Assembly (NCBI RefSeq): GCF_029168945.1 | Contig: NC_083601.1 | Span: 30,493,660-30,557,659 of the forward strand | Direction of reading: 5' to 3' | From: Cannabis sativa | Taxonomy: Eukaryota; Streptophyta; Magnoliopsida; Rosales; Cannabaceae | DNA length: 64,000 nt | Part shown: positions 11,086 to 23,934 of the stretch, piece after piece | Position numbering within the stretch: position 1 is the first letter of the stretch | How the letters are laid out: the number at the start of each line of letters is the position of its first letter | Program-made: the position numbers and the translations under genes | The notes under the pieces: generated by a model | The model's input: only the letters and a program-made list of their open reading frames with translations | Told to the model about the DNA's origin: nothing | The model's database searches: none

Positions 11086-12706
11086 ATGGCTCAGGTACCC
11101 ACTATTTTCTGTTTTGCTTTCAAATCCTTTTCTTTCTGTGTTTGAATCAGTTTTTGTTTGTTAATTTTAGTTTGGATCCTTTCAGAAACGAAATTGTCTA
11201 AAAGCATCATCTTTGATTCGTAGAAGAATCCAATTTCTATTTTCTTTTTCTTTTCCAATTCAGTTTAAGGGAGAAATCGATGATTATTTGACTTAGCATG
11301 CAGTTTGAAGTTACAAGCTGACAGCCCTCGTCAAATTTTAGATGATTTAGGGATTTTGATTGACTCATCTGTATCTTTTATTTTTAGGTTGAGTTTAGGC
11401 TTTTTTTTTTTTTTAATTTTTGGGTCGGAGAAATTGAACTTGGGCATCGTTATCTCTTTTATCAAAAAATTAGTTGCGTGGTGAAAAAATGTTTAATTCG
11501 AATATTCCCTTCAGTGGATACCTTTTTGCTTTTCTCTGTGTTCTGAGATTTCCGAGAAGTTTGTATTGTTATTGCAATTCCAGTATAAAGTATAGTTTAT
11601 TTGCTTATTTAAATTGATGTCTGGAACCCTTGATCTGTTCAGCTTTATGTTCTGAAAACCATGGTGATTTATATGGCGGAGTTCTAGCTTGAGAGGATAC
11701 TTTTCTTCCTCTTTATTTATTTATTTTTTATTCTTTTTTTTTTCTTATTGCCACTAAATTAATATACTTTGATTTTTTCTTTCATTTTGACATTGGATTT
11801 GTTTTTGGAGCAGACCGTTGTCCTCAAGGTCGGCATGTCGTGCCAAGGTTGTGTTGGTGCTGTGAAAAGAGTTCTGGGGAAATTGGAAGGTTGGTGCTAT
11901 TGTTCTATATAATAAGTTTAATGAGCCATTATGTTTGTAAACAATTCTGCATCACAGGGATCATGGACCCCCCCATCCCCTCCAATAAATTCTGTCAACA
12001 ATGCTTTAAGATACTCTGCTCACTTCCCTTGAGCACATAATTTTTCAAAATATTCTCATTGTTTGGAAATTCAATTGTTTTTATGCCTTTCCTCAACGGG
12101 TTCATCATGCATGTTGTTAACTGTGTAATGCTTTTAGGTACAGGTGTTCATTGGTCCAATTATCTGTAAAACTGTTTTGTTTTGCTGAAATTGTTTTGTT
12201 CTCATCAATTATCTGCATCCAAGATTTTGATGCCCTTTTTAGATTGTCATTGAAAGAAATACAAATGCAATTATCATGAGAATAGCTCTTTACGATTATA
12301 CTGATTACATTCTTCTTATCCAAATTTGTAATTGTTTTGCGGTAGCTGAATATTGTTACATCTTACTATTCTTTGTAATCGTAATATTAAAACTTTGGTG
12401 GATATATATTCTTGTTGTATTACCTCGACTCGATATTGAACTTGTGAGTTTTTTCTTTTTCTTTTTTAATCATCTATAGGTGTGGAATCGTATGACATTG
12501 ATATAGATCAACAGAAGGTGACAGTGAAAGGCAATGTGCCAGCAGAGACAGTTTTTCAGACTGTTTCGAAAACTGGAAAGAAGACTGCCTACTGGGAGGA
12601 GGCAGAACCCGCAAAGCCAGCTGAGGCTGAAGCAAAGCCTGCAGAAGGGGAAGCTAAACCAGCAGAAACCGAATCAAAGCCTGCAGAAACTGTTGCTGCT
12701 GCTTGA
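11086..12706 (+). CDS. ATX1/CCH-type copper chaperone, three exons
   Basis: Exons are 11086-11094, 11814-11889 and 12480-12706, with phase-matched GT-AG introns, giving 103 residues. The first exon codes only Met-Ala-Gln. The protein is a single heavy-metal-associated (HMA) domain with the Cu(I)-binding motif MSCQGC (residues 10-15), the KTGKKTAYW segment that follows the last strand of the fold, and a conserved lysine-rich helix. ATX1-family proteins carry Cu(I) in the cytosol and hand it to P-type ATPases such as RAN1. After the domain comes a tail of about 32 residues rich in Glu, Lys, Pro and Ala with repeats of the kind AKPAE, which resembles the plant-specific tail of CCH rather than the short ATX1. 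The tiny first exon is normal for this family. Confidence 0.92.
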
Positions 12707-13483
12707 AATCTCAACTGCATTTGCATAGGCCTGTTGAGTGTATTGACTTATCTTAATTTGTATTATTCAGTGTTCACTTGTTTGTTACAGGCTACGACAT
12801 CTCTTGCTTCTTGTGTTTTTATCTCTATAGAAACTGTTGTACACCTTTGGTTGGTGAGAAAATGATAAAAGAAGGATCTGATTTCTCGTGAAATTGATTT
12901 ATCAGAAATTACAAGACAGATTGTTTTTCAAAATCAATTAATGTGTTATTTTTCTCCGTGTAATCAAGAAAACCCAAAGAATAGTTGAATTGATTTGTGG
13001 TCCACCTGAAAAGGGTTTTGGATTTGTTTGTCTTCTTAAAAAGCCTTGAGAGTTGAGAATAGCAGCAACTAATGAAAGTGAAAAAATCGGAAAAAATCGA
13101 CACTGAGATGTCCTTCAATGATGTCTCAGCGATATTTAACTAATATCTAGAAAAACAATACAGTTTTGCAATACTTTTCAAAGTGAATACAAAAAATAAG
13201 TCGTACTAGTACACGTAGAGAAATAAATCAACATTTTTTAAAAGCAAATTGTCAGGGAAGACATTAGTATTTTTCTTTTCTTTTTTATTAATATATAAAG
13301 TAGATAGAGGTTATTCATATCTCCTACAAAAATGTGGACAAACGGTATGAATGCTTATGGCTAACAATTTTGAAGAAATGATTAAGATGGTGAGGAAAAT
13401 GAAAGAAAGTTACACCTTAGAAAGTGTTTGAAGTCCATGTTGTTGAAACTTGAATGTAAGAGTGCAAATCCGACAATTTGAGC
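12707..13483. other. Convergent 3' regions of the copper chaperone and IQM genes
   Basis: The two genes run toward each other. This stretch probably holds both 3' UTRs. Short open frames here have no family resemblance. Confidence 0.55.
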
Positions 13484-15791
13484 TCACATTATACAGCAAG
13501 TTGTACACGATTTGGATGAAGAAACTTTCAAAGGTTCAGATGCTGATGCTGCAGCAGGGGCCTGCATTGGTGAAAGGTTCAATAACTCCAGTGCTTGCAC
13601 CCTCAACTTACGAGGATAATCCGCCACACACCCAATTCTCGGGCCAGCTCCACTTGACCATGTCAAAGACAGTTGCTTTCCTAATTGGTAGGATTGTGCT
13701 TCTTTCCTGGACTTGATCCTCTCCAGTATTTCTTGTTTAGGAACCTGTGTTTGAGGATTCTGGAGACTACTCGATAACATTCTTGTAAAACTGCTAACTC
13801 TGCTTGCATTGTCAGATTTACAAGAGTCAGATGGTTTTTCTTTTATGTGTTGTTGTAATGTACATCCTCGCCGAGCTGACACGCTTGTATCATAGTTCTT
13901 TTTATCCTCAATGGTGGACATTACCTGAATTTAACAATAAATTGTAACAGTTGGCTTTTTGATGACTTGGTAGCTCATTTTACAGATGACTACATTTGAG
14001 TTTTGTACCTGAACTTCATCAAGGTTGACTCCATTCTCCTTAAGGAATGTGAGGAAGCTGCTAAGGTTCATGTCAGTGGGACGGTAATGTCCACTGTAAG
14101 CCGATACTGACTGAAAAAAGTTACACTTTTTAAGTTCTTAACAAACTAAACAGAAAGAACATCAAGCTGTATTTATTCTGCACAAAAAATGAAAAAGAAA
14201 AATGCTCTTTGGGGCAATGTTAGCATCTAAAAAATCATGCTCACCTTGACTCTTCCCCATTCTACTAGGAGCCCTCCAGCAGATAAGGTGGCAGCTCCTG
14301 CAAGGAAGCTGGAATGATGAAATAATCCCTTCTTTTTCTGAAAAATGAAATAGAGATTAAGCATATAAAAAAAATGTTCCCAACCAATATTATGATATTT
14401 TAACTGATACCATACCTCACCAACATAAAGCTTTCTGTCAGTACTCATTACAAAAATCCATTTTGTACTTTGTTTGCCTTGCTTAGTATCAAGGAGTTCT
14501 CCAGTTAGCTTGTGCACTATCTTTCCTTCAGTAATGATATACTCGTAGGCTTTTCTCTCTTGCTTATTTCATGAAGAAGATTACACTTAATATCAGAAAA
14601 GTCAGAACATTTATGCAGAAAAACAAAACAGTTGTAATGATGCTATTACAAGTGTTTCATAAGCTAATCCTGCAAATGTGATTAGTTTCTTCAGGCTTAT
14701 ATTATATTACACATATCATTAGACCATGAAATTTTGAGCCAATATTGTAAAGGTTTGAAGGACATAATAATTCAATATTTCACATCTTTAAAGTTTTTTT
14801 CCCACTCTTAAAGTTGTTATACCAATATTGGTGTTTAATATGGTGAAAATGTTGGCTATGGTTACCGGTCCAAGATATCTGATGCACTCTTCTCGTAGCC
14901 TTGGTCTTGGGCAATCTTCTAGATCAATCTTATATCCATCTCCAGCATCCAACCTATACAAAGATAGAACTAGTATTTTGTAACTTTCATTATATGAAGA
15001 TTAATCGATTAGCCAAATATCACAACTTCACTAGAAATTAAATATGTACATACATACCAGTAGAAAAATGGTTGCCCTGCATCTCTTCTAGTCCATTCTT
15101 CATAGTAAAATTTTAGATTGTGACCATACCGATGCCTTGGATCTATCTGCAACACATCATCATTTTCATTTGTCACTCTACAAACAGAAACAAGTAATAA
15201 TTGTAATGAGTTGAATGAGAAAATTCAAAATATATCTACTAATAATAATACTTGTCATGTCAATTTCAATCTTACAGCTTCAATCCAATGCTGAAAAGCT
15301 AACTTTTGCGCCTTTGAATCTTCACATAATCCTTTCCCAATCTAAAATAAAAACAAGCAAAATTTTTATGAAAAAAATAGCTCTATAACATAACAAAAAG
15401 GACTCAAGAAATTGGTAACATGCCTTTGAAGCAATCAAGCTAATCCTACTCCATCTTGAGGCTGGCGTTTCGGATTTATGGTAATCGAAAAAAGAAACTG
15501 TACTATAGTTAAGTCTTGCATAATTTATAGCTTGCCACCTCCAAAAACAATAAGAACACAAAAACCATCATTTCTCAAAGAAAACATGTTAAGAAAAAAC
15601 AAAGGCTTCAGTTTCACATACCATAACTCTTCAGCAACCACAGCTGAGTCTGCTAACCGACGTCTAGTGCGGTAACTTCTGTAAACTTTCTGTAATTTAA
15701 CTGCAGCCGTTGATTCTTGGCCGATAGTTATGTTCTGAAAATCCATGACAGTTGATTTCACATCATGGAAGCCTTGAGGGATCTCAGTCAT
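13484..15791 (-). CDS. IQM (IQ-motif) calmodulin-binding protein, nine exons
   Basis: Minus-strand exons: 15791-15622, 15538-15424, 15341-15276, 15146-15058, 14953-14866, 14562-14416, 14337-14245, 14110-14009 and 13924-13484. Phases agree throughout and give 436 residues. The single IQ motif ([16 protein letters not shown], about residues 33-48) binds calmodulin, in this family without calcium. The conserved IQM core follows: [53 protein letters not shown] and [14 protein letters not shown]. The C-terminal exon has [20 protein letters not shown]. The frame is open for 12 codons above the chosen Met, but without another ATG. Intron 2 appears to begin with GC instead of GT. The length fits the shorter IQM members. 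The protein ends CCIM, a possible prenylation-like box that I only note. Confidence 0.92.
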
Positions 15792-17691
15792 AAGTGGAAA
15801 GATATTGAAAGGAGCACACAAAGCCAAGAATAATCCAAATGGTTTTGTTGAAATTGCTCATCTCTCTACACTAATCATTTAAGTTGTTTTTTTTTTTATT
15901 TATTTTGGTAATCTGTTTCCATTAGTTACTTTTATGTTGAATTTAATGATGAATTGATTATATACAGAGTTGGTTATACCATTAATGGTGGTGGTGTGGT
16001 CTTGTACTGGTACAGCTACAGTGGCAACTAACTGAATTATTTTGAATGTGTAGAGAAGAATGGATAGACATTGTGGTGTCCACTTATGTCAAGTCAGCAG
16101 GCACTGCTGCAAATCCAATGCCCCCCAAGTACTTAATTTACCGCTCAGGACAAAATCTATTTATTTATGTGGCATTTTATTTCATCAATTGGAGAAAGTA
16201 ACCAAATATTTCTTGGCTGCAAATGAGCACCATAGGGTATCAACCCAAGTCCCACATTGGAAGAATAAACAAGAATTTTCTTGAATATATAAGAATTCAG
16301 AAATGGGTTGCATTATGAGACTATCTTTTGTTTGTGACCTGTTTCAAGGCTCAATGACTCAATGCTAGAGTTTAATTCAATCATTTTTCGGACTAAAAAT
16401 AATGGATTTTTTTTCTTTTTCAAGATTAATTATAAAAAACACCTTTAGTATTGTTGATTTTTTTTTTTTTGGTCGCTAATAAAACAATTTAAAAAGAATC
16501 ATTTGGATTGTTCTTGAGGAGACAATTCTCTTCTTGGCAAATAGCAATCATATAAATTTAATTCTGAACTAGACATGTTATGTGGCAATTTTGCTTAAAA
16601 ACAACAACAATTTATGTGATGTTTAATACAGAAATGTTAAAAGGTTTATTGGTGCAATTAAATATGGATTAAGAATTTTTATTTGTGTTATGAAAATCTG
16701 AGACAGTTCATAGTTTTTCAAATAATGAATAAATAAATAAATAGTCAAGTTTTTTTTTCATATCTGTATGTACTGTCTTTGTCTTGAAAGTGCATTGTTG
16801 TTTTCTTAGCTGTACTTGATGTGATATACATTATTACTATAACTATATATGGCTCTTATTTTCCGTGTGTATGTGTTTGAATATTGTAAAAAATCCAAAA
16901 CCAATAAACGGCTAAGATTGTTCAAAATTGATACTGATGATTCTTCATACCCTCAGGATTATAATTTGAGTACTGTAATTGCAGATCCAAAAAGAAAAAG
17001 AAAAAAAAGATCAGTACTGTTATTTGTTTGGTGAACTACTGTAGATTAGATAGATTATGAAATTTATATCATTATAGTCATATTAATAATAAATTATTCT
17101 TGAAAAATAACACCATATATTAGACAAAAGTGTCCAGTAGAATGGGAGAAGACCCAATTATCATGTATCCAAATAGATCCTCAAATCTAATTACTAGACT
17201 ACATAGAATCAAATTCATACATTCTTAACTATGAAACCAACAACTTCAACATGTTGCTAACCTTGGCAACAAAAGCCAAAATTTATAATCATACAGCTAA
17301 TTAAATTTAGTTATTTAAGCATATGTGCTCTTTATCTCAAGCCTAAAAAAGTCCTAATCCAGAAATTCATGATTCAAATTCAAACTTGCATTAAATCTGT
17401 CTCTATGTTTTGTGTGTGAATTTCTTTGTAAAGCTTTCAACTTGAGTCTACCATTTCAGCAAACATTATACAAAAACAAAAATAAAGATGAAAGGGGGAA
17501 CCATAGATTAACTGTTAACAAAACAACAACAAAAGTCTTTAGGCGTACTTGACACCAACAAACAAAAGGAAAATAGCACACATAAGGATAAAGATAATTA
17601 AGTTTTCATAACATGAAATTAGATTCAAACGGTTCGAACCACATTCTAGACCCCTTTCCATGACACCGCCTCGCAACACAGTTTTCATCTT
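15792..17691. other. Intergenic between IQM promoter and HPt 3' end
   Basis: Contains the 5' UTR and promoter of the IQM gene (near 15800-16050) and the 3' UTR of the HPt gene (below 17691). The open frames at about 16060-16284 and 16849-17034 show no family resemblance or splice support. Confidence 0.5.
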
Positions 17692-20600
17692 TCATGCATT
17701 TGGCATTGGCTCGTTGATTCTCCTCTCAAGCTGAAACAGATATATGTGAAATTCATAAGAACTAAATAATGCAGTGAAATTTGAAATTGAAATAAAGGTC
17801 ACTATCAGTAATTGGTAGAATGTGAATCGAGGATCATTACGACATTATATCTCAGAAGAATTTTGGTTAGAGTTTCGTAGCTGTAACAGATCTATTATCA
17901 TTATTTGGAAAAGGAATTAAGCATAACAATATTCTCTTCTTGTGTAGGGTCCTTTTTCACAACTAAGTTGGATTCTAACAGCAGAGATGCGCAAGATGAG
18001 AAGAACCTCACAAACAGAAAAATCTATTAATGAGTAATAGTTACTCATATTCTACATCCTTGATGAGTAAACTAGAGTGAGATAGTTTCCATTACCTGAC
18101 AAATGATATCAAACTTGTCTTGCAGAACTTGAAACAGTTGCTTCATGTGATGTAATATCAAAATGCACCTGAAATGAAACATCAGATTGTGAAGATTTGC
18201 AAGTGAAAAAAATAATGGAACAAAATAAATATATATATTTTTGTATTATTAACATAGTGAAAAATAATCATACTGATGTCAATATTGGGTTTACTGCAAA
18301 TATTGACACTAACCATTAGTATAGGAACAAAAGAATAGTAAGATGGACATCAATATTTACTAATATTAATCAATAATAGACACATAAAAGAAACAGCACC
18401 TATATTTCTAACACAAGAACATCTCAATATAGAAAACTTGGAATATATTACAGATCATTCATCAAATGAGAAAAGTTAAAACTTCTATTATCCAGCATTC
18501 GATGTCTCTGTTAGAGCAACGAAATGAGCACAAAAAAAAACTTAATGACTACTCGACTCAGACAATCCATCTCTTTCCTATGAACTATAAATGTACTTTG
18601 ATTGATATATTGCAGATGTCATTATAATGATTGTATTATCTTCCTTTTTGATCCAGTACTGCCAGCATAACACATGCTTCAGATATTAGGCAACGAGCCA
18701 ATTTTATCCATTACAAATTTTGTATGAATAAGTTATAAATATCCATATAACTATTAATAATAATATAAGGGAGTTTTCACTTCAAGGCATGTTTGTCCCT
18801 GTATCATTTTCACCTAAAACTTTACTTCTAAAACCAATGGATTATACACATATATCAGTGCTATATATTTATTTGGGATGATGAAAATATACTTACTCTT
18901 CTTTGGATCCACGAGCAATAGCATTCATCATATCGCCACAAGCAAGTGCCATACGATGTATACCAATGCTGGAACACAAAAGTCAAGACAAGTAGAAGGC
19001 TCAATTAAATTTTACATTATTAAATAAAATCAAAGAAAAGTACAAACAGAAAGACATAGAAAAGAAAATATAAATGACTGTGAAACAGAAAAATAAATTA
19101 AACAAGCAATAACATTGTGGATGACATAAGGCATAGCATACATATCTCCTTAAAATGTTACTACATTGAACTTTACTTAAATTTTCACTTTTTTAATAAA
19201 TGATCATAACAGAAATCATATTTCATACATAACATTCCTCTAGATTGAAACAATAGGATATCAATTTAACATGCATTGATTAATAACAACCACATTTGAG
19301 ATTTCTACAGCTTCACTCAATGGAATAATATTGGTAAGAAGTCGTAAAAATTATATTAAATGGAAGGGGTGAAAGAATCGATTGCTGGTCTCTGATCATT
19401 CATACTTCTAAGCAAACATGCTTCTCTTTGTAGAATATTCCACAAAGGCCACGATCATGCATGCTCGTGTATATAGTAGTTAGTTATACCGTTACAGCAT
19501 CGCAAACAACCAACATAAGTGAATCATAATGCCGTTACGATGAACTCCAAATAAGACAAGAGCATGTATTCAATGAAAAAGAAAATATATGGAAAGTTAA
19601 AGCCTCATATCTTTTCACAAGAACAACATGTGTGGAAAACTAACATTCCTTATAGCATCGCGACAATCAACATAAGTGAATCATAATCATGTAATGAAGA
19701 TCTCTGCTTAAGACAAGCATTTATTGAATGATAGAAAGAAAAAAACCGCCGATTGCTTATCCCATATCAGGCGAGCACAACACGTGTGACAAAATAATAG
19801 TCTGATCTCAAAGATTCAAAAAATTATCAATGACTATAAGATCTGCAACCTAATAAAAGCAGTTACAATTGTTAGCTTAGTGTAGGGAGTGTAACACTCC
19901 TTTCATTACCATGCAGTACTCCCTTTGAGCTTGAGACAATGCTGTTCCAAATCATCAAAATTCAGATCTTGTTGCTCCCTGTAAATTAATATCAATGAGG
20001 ACAAAGTATCAGCAAAAAAAAAAGACATACACAACAGGGTAAATGAAAGTTCATAGCACATATACAACAATCATATAGAAGACTAAATCATACAGTGTTT
20101 GTGTCATAGCTCTTAAGGTAGCTTGAGAGTCACTGCGAAAATTGTTCAGGAGCTCTATAAAAGAGAATGGACCATCCATTCTCTTCACTGAGTAGGAAAT
20201 GTTGAAATGAAAATCCACATAGCCCTGCATCAACAAGATCAGCAACAAAATCAACTCAATAATATAATACATGGTCACTATTTTGTAACAAGTACACAAA
20301 GTCCTATCTTTTTATATACAACTTCCAAACCTCCAAATTTCCAAACTGCAATCTTCAAGGGACTTATAAACTTATTTACATAGAAAATCAAAATGGTATA
20401 GCAGACACACGATCAGCAGTATGTAAGTGAAACTGTCAACAAAGCATAAAAAAGAATGCTTCTTTTCTAGATCCAGTTAAAAATATATTCCAAAATGTGT
20501 TTTCTATGTGTTCATTCTTCACCAGCAGCCACACTAGTACTTCCAATACCAACAGAACTAAACCCACATCAAAATCTTCTAACATTCATACAAAAAGTTT

Positions 20601-20790
20601 ATTCAGTACATAGATCAAACAGTATCTAAGCATATACATTGTCACAAATCACAAAATAAACCAAGCCAAACAAACATGCATACACTCATACCAACTCTCT
20701 AGAAAAGAAAACTAGAAAAAAAAAGAGTACCTCTAGCTCCATGGAAGTCATAAATTCAGAGAGCTGCTGCCTGAGAACATCCCTATCCAT
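17692..20790 (-). CDS. Pseudo-HPt (histidine-containing phosphotransfer-like) protein, six exons
   Basis: Minus-strand exons: 20790-20731, 20224-20094, 19978-19910, 18968-18897, 18168-18096 and 17730-17692, with consistent phases, giving 147 residues. Length, six-exon layout and sequence match plant AHP proteins, which relay phosphate from cytokinin receptor kinases to response regulators. The start (MDRDVLRQQLSEF) and the helix GYVDFHFN fit. In the signature where AHPs have HQLKGSS, this protein has LKLKGST (residues 79-85), so the phosphoacceptor His is Leu79. His77, two residues earlier, corresponds to a non-phosphorylated position. A protein lacking that His cannot relay phosphate by the usual chemistry. 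AHP6 in Arabidopsis, which has Asn there, acts as an inhibitor, so a modulating role is a fair inference. The intron between exons 3 and 4 is about 0.94 kb. Confidence 0.88.
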
Positions 20791-21557
20791 TGGTAAGAGA
20801 AAAATGAAGAAAACCCAGAAAGGTTTTTGGATTCAAAAAGGGAAAAGAGTAACTAATGTTGGGAAAATGAGAGTGAAAATGGCACAGCCAGTAGAGGGTC
20901 TGGACACACATATATATAGAGAGGAGTAGTAGAGAAGTGGGTTTTGAAGAAGAAGCTGGTTTTGGTGGGGAGAGTGTGTAGAGAAGAATCCATTTTGGAA
21001 GCAAAGTGAAGTGAAACGGTTAGTTAGGAAGAGAGAGTGGCAGAGCAGCCTCGTATGGAATGGTATGTGTGCTTATCTGTATCAGTGTCATATTTGGAAT
21101 CTATAATAAGAGAAAAACGCTTGCCTTGACAGTTACTTAAATATACCATATTTATGAAGAGCCTTACAACTCATTTGATTAATAAAATAGTAACAATAAT
21201 AATAATAATAAACATAAACCAAACTTTTAAAATATAAATGAAAAAGAAAAGCACCCTTTTCAAGTCTTCACCATAACCCATTCATTAATTTCTTGTTAGA
21301 GACGAACTAATAACTCATGCTCATGCATGCTACTCGTGCCAAACAAACGTTAATTTCTTCCCTTTGTTTTTTTTTTTTTTTTTTGTGAGTATTTATTGTG
21401 CCTAGACTATTATAAAGTGATACTTTATAATTAGTTAGTGATTATGTATCTATCATGTTTATTAATGTAAAATATGTGAGACCAAATACTAAATTATACT
21501 AATAATGATATTACACAACATCACAAGAGTGTTAGGCCCTTTTTTTTTTTTTGTCTT

Positions 21558-21614
<57 letters not shown>

Positions 21615-21840
21615 CGGTCTCTTCATTTAGCATATGGCTGACGGTTATTTTTTTTGTCCAAAAAATTTATAGTTCACTATTTTGTAATGTAATTTGTTTT
21701 GTGTATCGATAAATTAGTGAATTTTCTTTTTAAATTTTGTTATTTACCATTCACTTCTAAAATTTTACAAAAAAATCCAATTTTTCTTTAATGTGTTATT
21801 AGTTAGCTGAGTGCTTGCATTACTTCTTGTATTACTTATA
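20791..21840. other. Upstream region of the HPt gene
   Basis: The first 200-250 bases are the likely 5' UTR and core promoter (purine-rich on the plus strand). The rest is AT-rich with a long GA microsatellite. No gene seen. Confidence 0.5.
21563..21609. repeat. (AG)n microsatellite
   Basis: About 23 perfect AG units preceded by a T run and followed by GAGACGG. A likely length-variable marker. Confidence 0.95.
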
Positions 21841-22488
21841 GGGGATGTTTGGTATGCGATAATGAGAGAAGTGGGAATGTTAATCTGAAAGTTTACTGTG
21901 TTTGGTTAGGTTTTTAATATTTTAATGTTGGCTAAGTAAATGTAGTGGGCTTTAGTTTGGCTGGCAAGGAAAACCCAATAAAAATGTAGTTTTCATTTAA
22001 CTTGCAATTGATTTTCTAATACTATTGGCTCTTTGACACAAACTTTTGCATTATAAAATTATTTTTTTTATATATGAATACTAATGTATATAAAAATATT
22101 TAAAATATGACGTAATTTCCCTAAATTAAAAAATGATATATAAAGTATTTTTTTATATTTTTTAAAATAAAATATATTATCAATTTGTATATAAATTTAC
22201 TTTTTATAATTATTTATTATTCTTAATTTTTTTATAAAATTATATGAAAAATAATAAATAAAAATTATTTTGAACACTTAGAAAGAAAAAAAAAATATTG
22301 AATTATTAGTATGTTACAAAAAAAATTATTATTGTAAAAAAAAGGTTGTCACATTCCATTCTAATGTCAACCAAACATGGTAATATTACTTTCCTAGGTT
22401 TATCATCCTTTGATCACTCTCTAAACAATGTTAAATCTATTTCCATGAAATGAAATCTGCATACCAAACGGCCTCATAAGAGTTAAGA
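21841..22488. mobile_element. TIR element, Tourist-like, about 650 bp
   Basis: The left end GGGGATGTTTGGTATGC is mirrored at the right by GCATACCAAACGGCCTC, the GTTTGGTATGC core being identical. Ends of the type GGNNNTGTTTGG are usual for PIF/Harbinger Tourist MITEs. The trinucleotide ATA flanks both ends, but the expected TTA or TAA is not clear. The interior is AT-rich and non-coding. Confidence 0.6.
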
Positions 22489-22639
22489 GTTTATTTTCTC
22501 GTTCTGATAGGAATGATGAGATAAATAATTGTTAAAACCCCTCTAATTTGCATCTTAAAATGGAAGCCAATTAAATCAAACAATAAATCACTACTAAAAA
22601 TTTAGTCTTTAGTGGCACCTTTAGGATATATGGGTCTAA

Positions 22640-23751
22640 GGGTTAGTTTGGCACAATTTTTGAAAAAACTAAAAGCTGCTTTATAAAAAAGTTGTGATAA
22701 AAAAGTGTTTGGCAAGCAATTAAAAATAGCTTATTAAAAAATTTATGAAGAAAATACAGTTAAAAACTAAAGCTGGTACAATCCAACTTTTAAAAAAAGT
22801 TATTTTAATTAAAATACTATAATAAATTATTTTTTACTAAAAATATATTGGGTGATTCTACAATGCACCCCCTTAAAAGTGATGCACTGATGCACCCTTA
22901 ACTTGTTTCGGCATCCAGAAAAAATTTTTAGTCTAATTTTTTTTCATATTCATGTACATTATAGCTATTTAAGATATCCTACAAAATTTTGAAAAATTCG
23001 GAATAATTTACAATATAGAAAACAATGTTCAAACAGTCTATTTTACACGCGTATAAAATAAAATAGTCACGCGTGCAACATACTGTTTGAACATAATTTT
23101 CGGCGTGTTAAGCTTTTCCAAATTTCTTAAAATTTTGCAGGATGTCTTAAATAACTATAACATACATAAACATGAGAAAAAATTTGACTAAAAAATTATT
23201 TCAGATGCTAAAACAGATAGGGGTGCATCAATATATCCATTTTAAGGGGGTGCATTGTAGAATTTTCCAAATATATTAATTATTTATTATATATTACAAA
23301 AAATAAAATATCTTTCTAAAGGAAATAATATTTAAATTTCTTATTTTTATTTTATTTTAAAAAGTACTTCATTTTTATATTTTTTATTTTTATTATTAAC
23401 AAACCACATCAATTTAAAAAAAAAATTATAAACTACAAGTTATAAAAATATAATTTAAATTATTTTTATCAAATGTGTATAAAGTTATATTGTGAGAAAT
23501 AATAATTAGAAATATATAAAAAATAAAAATTTTACATAACATAATTTTTTATATAGATTTATGATTATAATAAACTAAATTATAACATTCTCATTATTAT
23601 AGTAGAATCTTAAAAATTCACAGCACTTTAAAATTTATATTTACCAAACACTCAACTCAACTTTTTTTCACAATTCTGCTGCAGTTGCATTTTCTCACAG
23701 CACAGCTACAACTGATTTTCCCTATAGCACACATGTACCAAACTAATTGTA
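22640..23751. mobile_element. TIR element containing a younger nested MITE
   Basis: Left GGTTAGTTTGGCAC pairs with right GTACCAAACTAATTG in inverse orientation. Further in, both arms have TGTTTGG(C/T)AA and an AGCTGC-type word. It is interrupted by the complete element at 22850-23268; without that insert it would be about 0.68 kb. No target duplication is convincing and the superfamily is unknown. Confidence 0.5.
22850..23268. mobile_element. Mutator-like MITE with perfect 9-bp duplication
   Basis: 419 bases with two long inverted arms meeting at a small centre around TTACACGCGTATAAAA. The left end is GGGTGATTCTACAATGCACC; the right end in reverse complement is GGAAAATTCTACAATGCACC. Both sides carry AAATATATT (22841-22849 and 23269-23277), a 9-bp duplication characteristic of Mutator-like transposons. 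No transposase is present, so it must have moved in trans. Confidence 0.85.
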
Positions 23752-23934
23752 ATAAGACTCATTTAGTAGGCCCTATAAAAATTGTATTGTATTTAATAAC
23801 AAGTAATATTAATTTTGGATAAAAAAATTTATTGTATTAATTATTACAACAAAAAATTTAATAAAATATAAATAATATTATTTAATACATAATAAATAAT
23901 ATATATTAGCCTATATTATAATATTTATAAAGGG

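Noticed and set aside
12909..13118. Minus-strand frame between the copper chaperone and IQM genes
   Set aside because: It lies in the convergent 3' UTR region and shows no motif.
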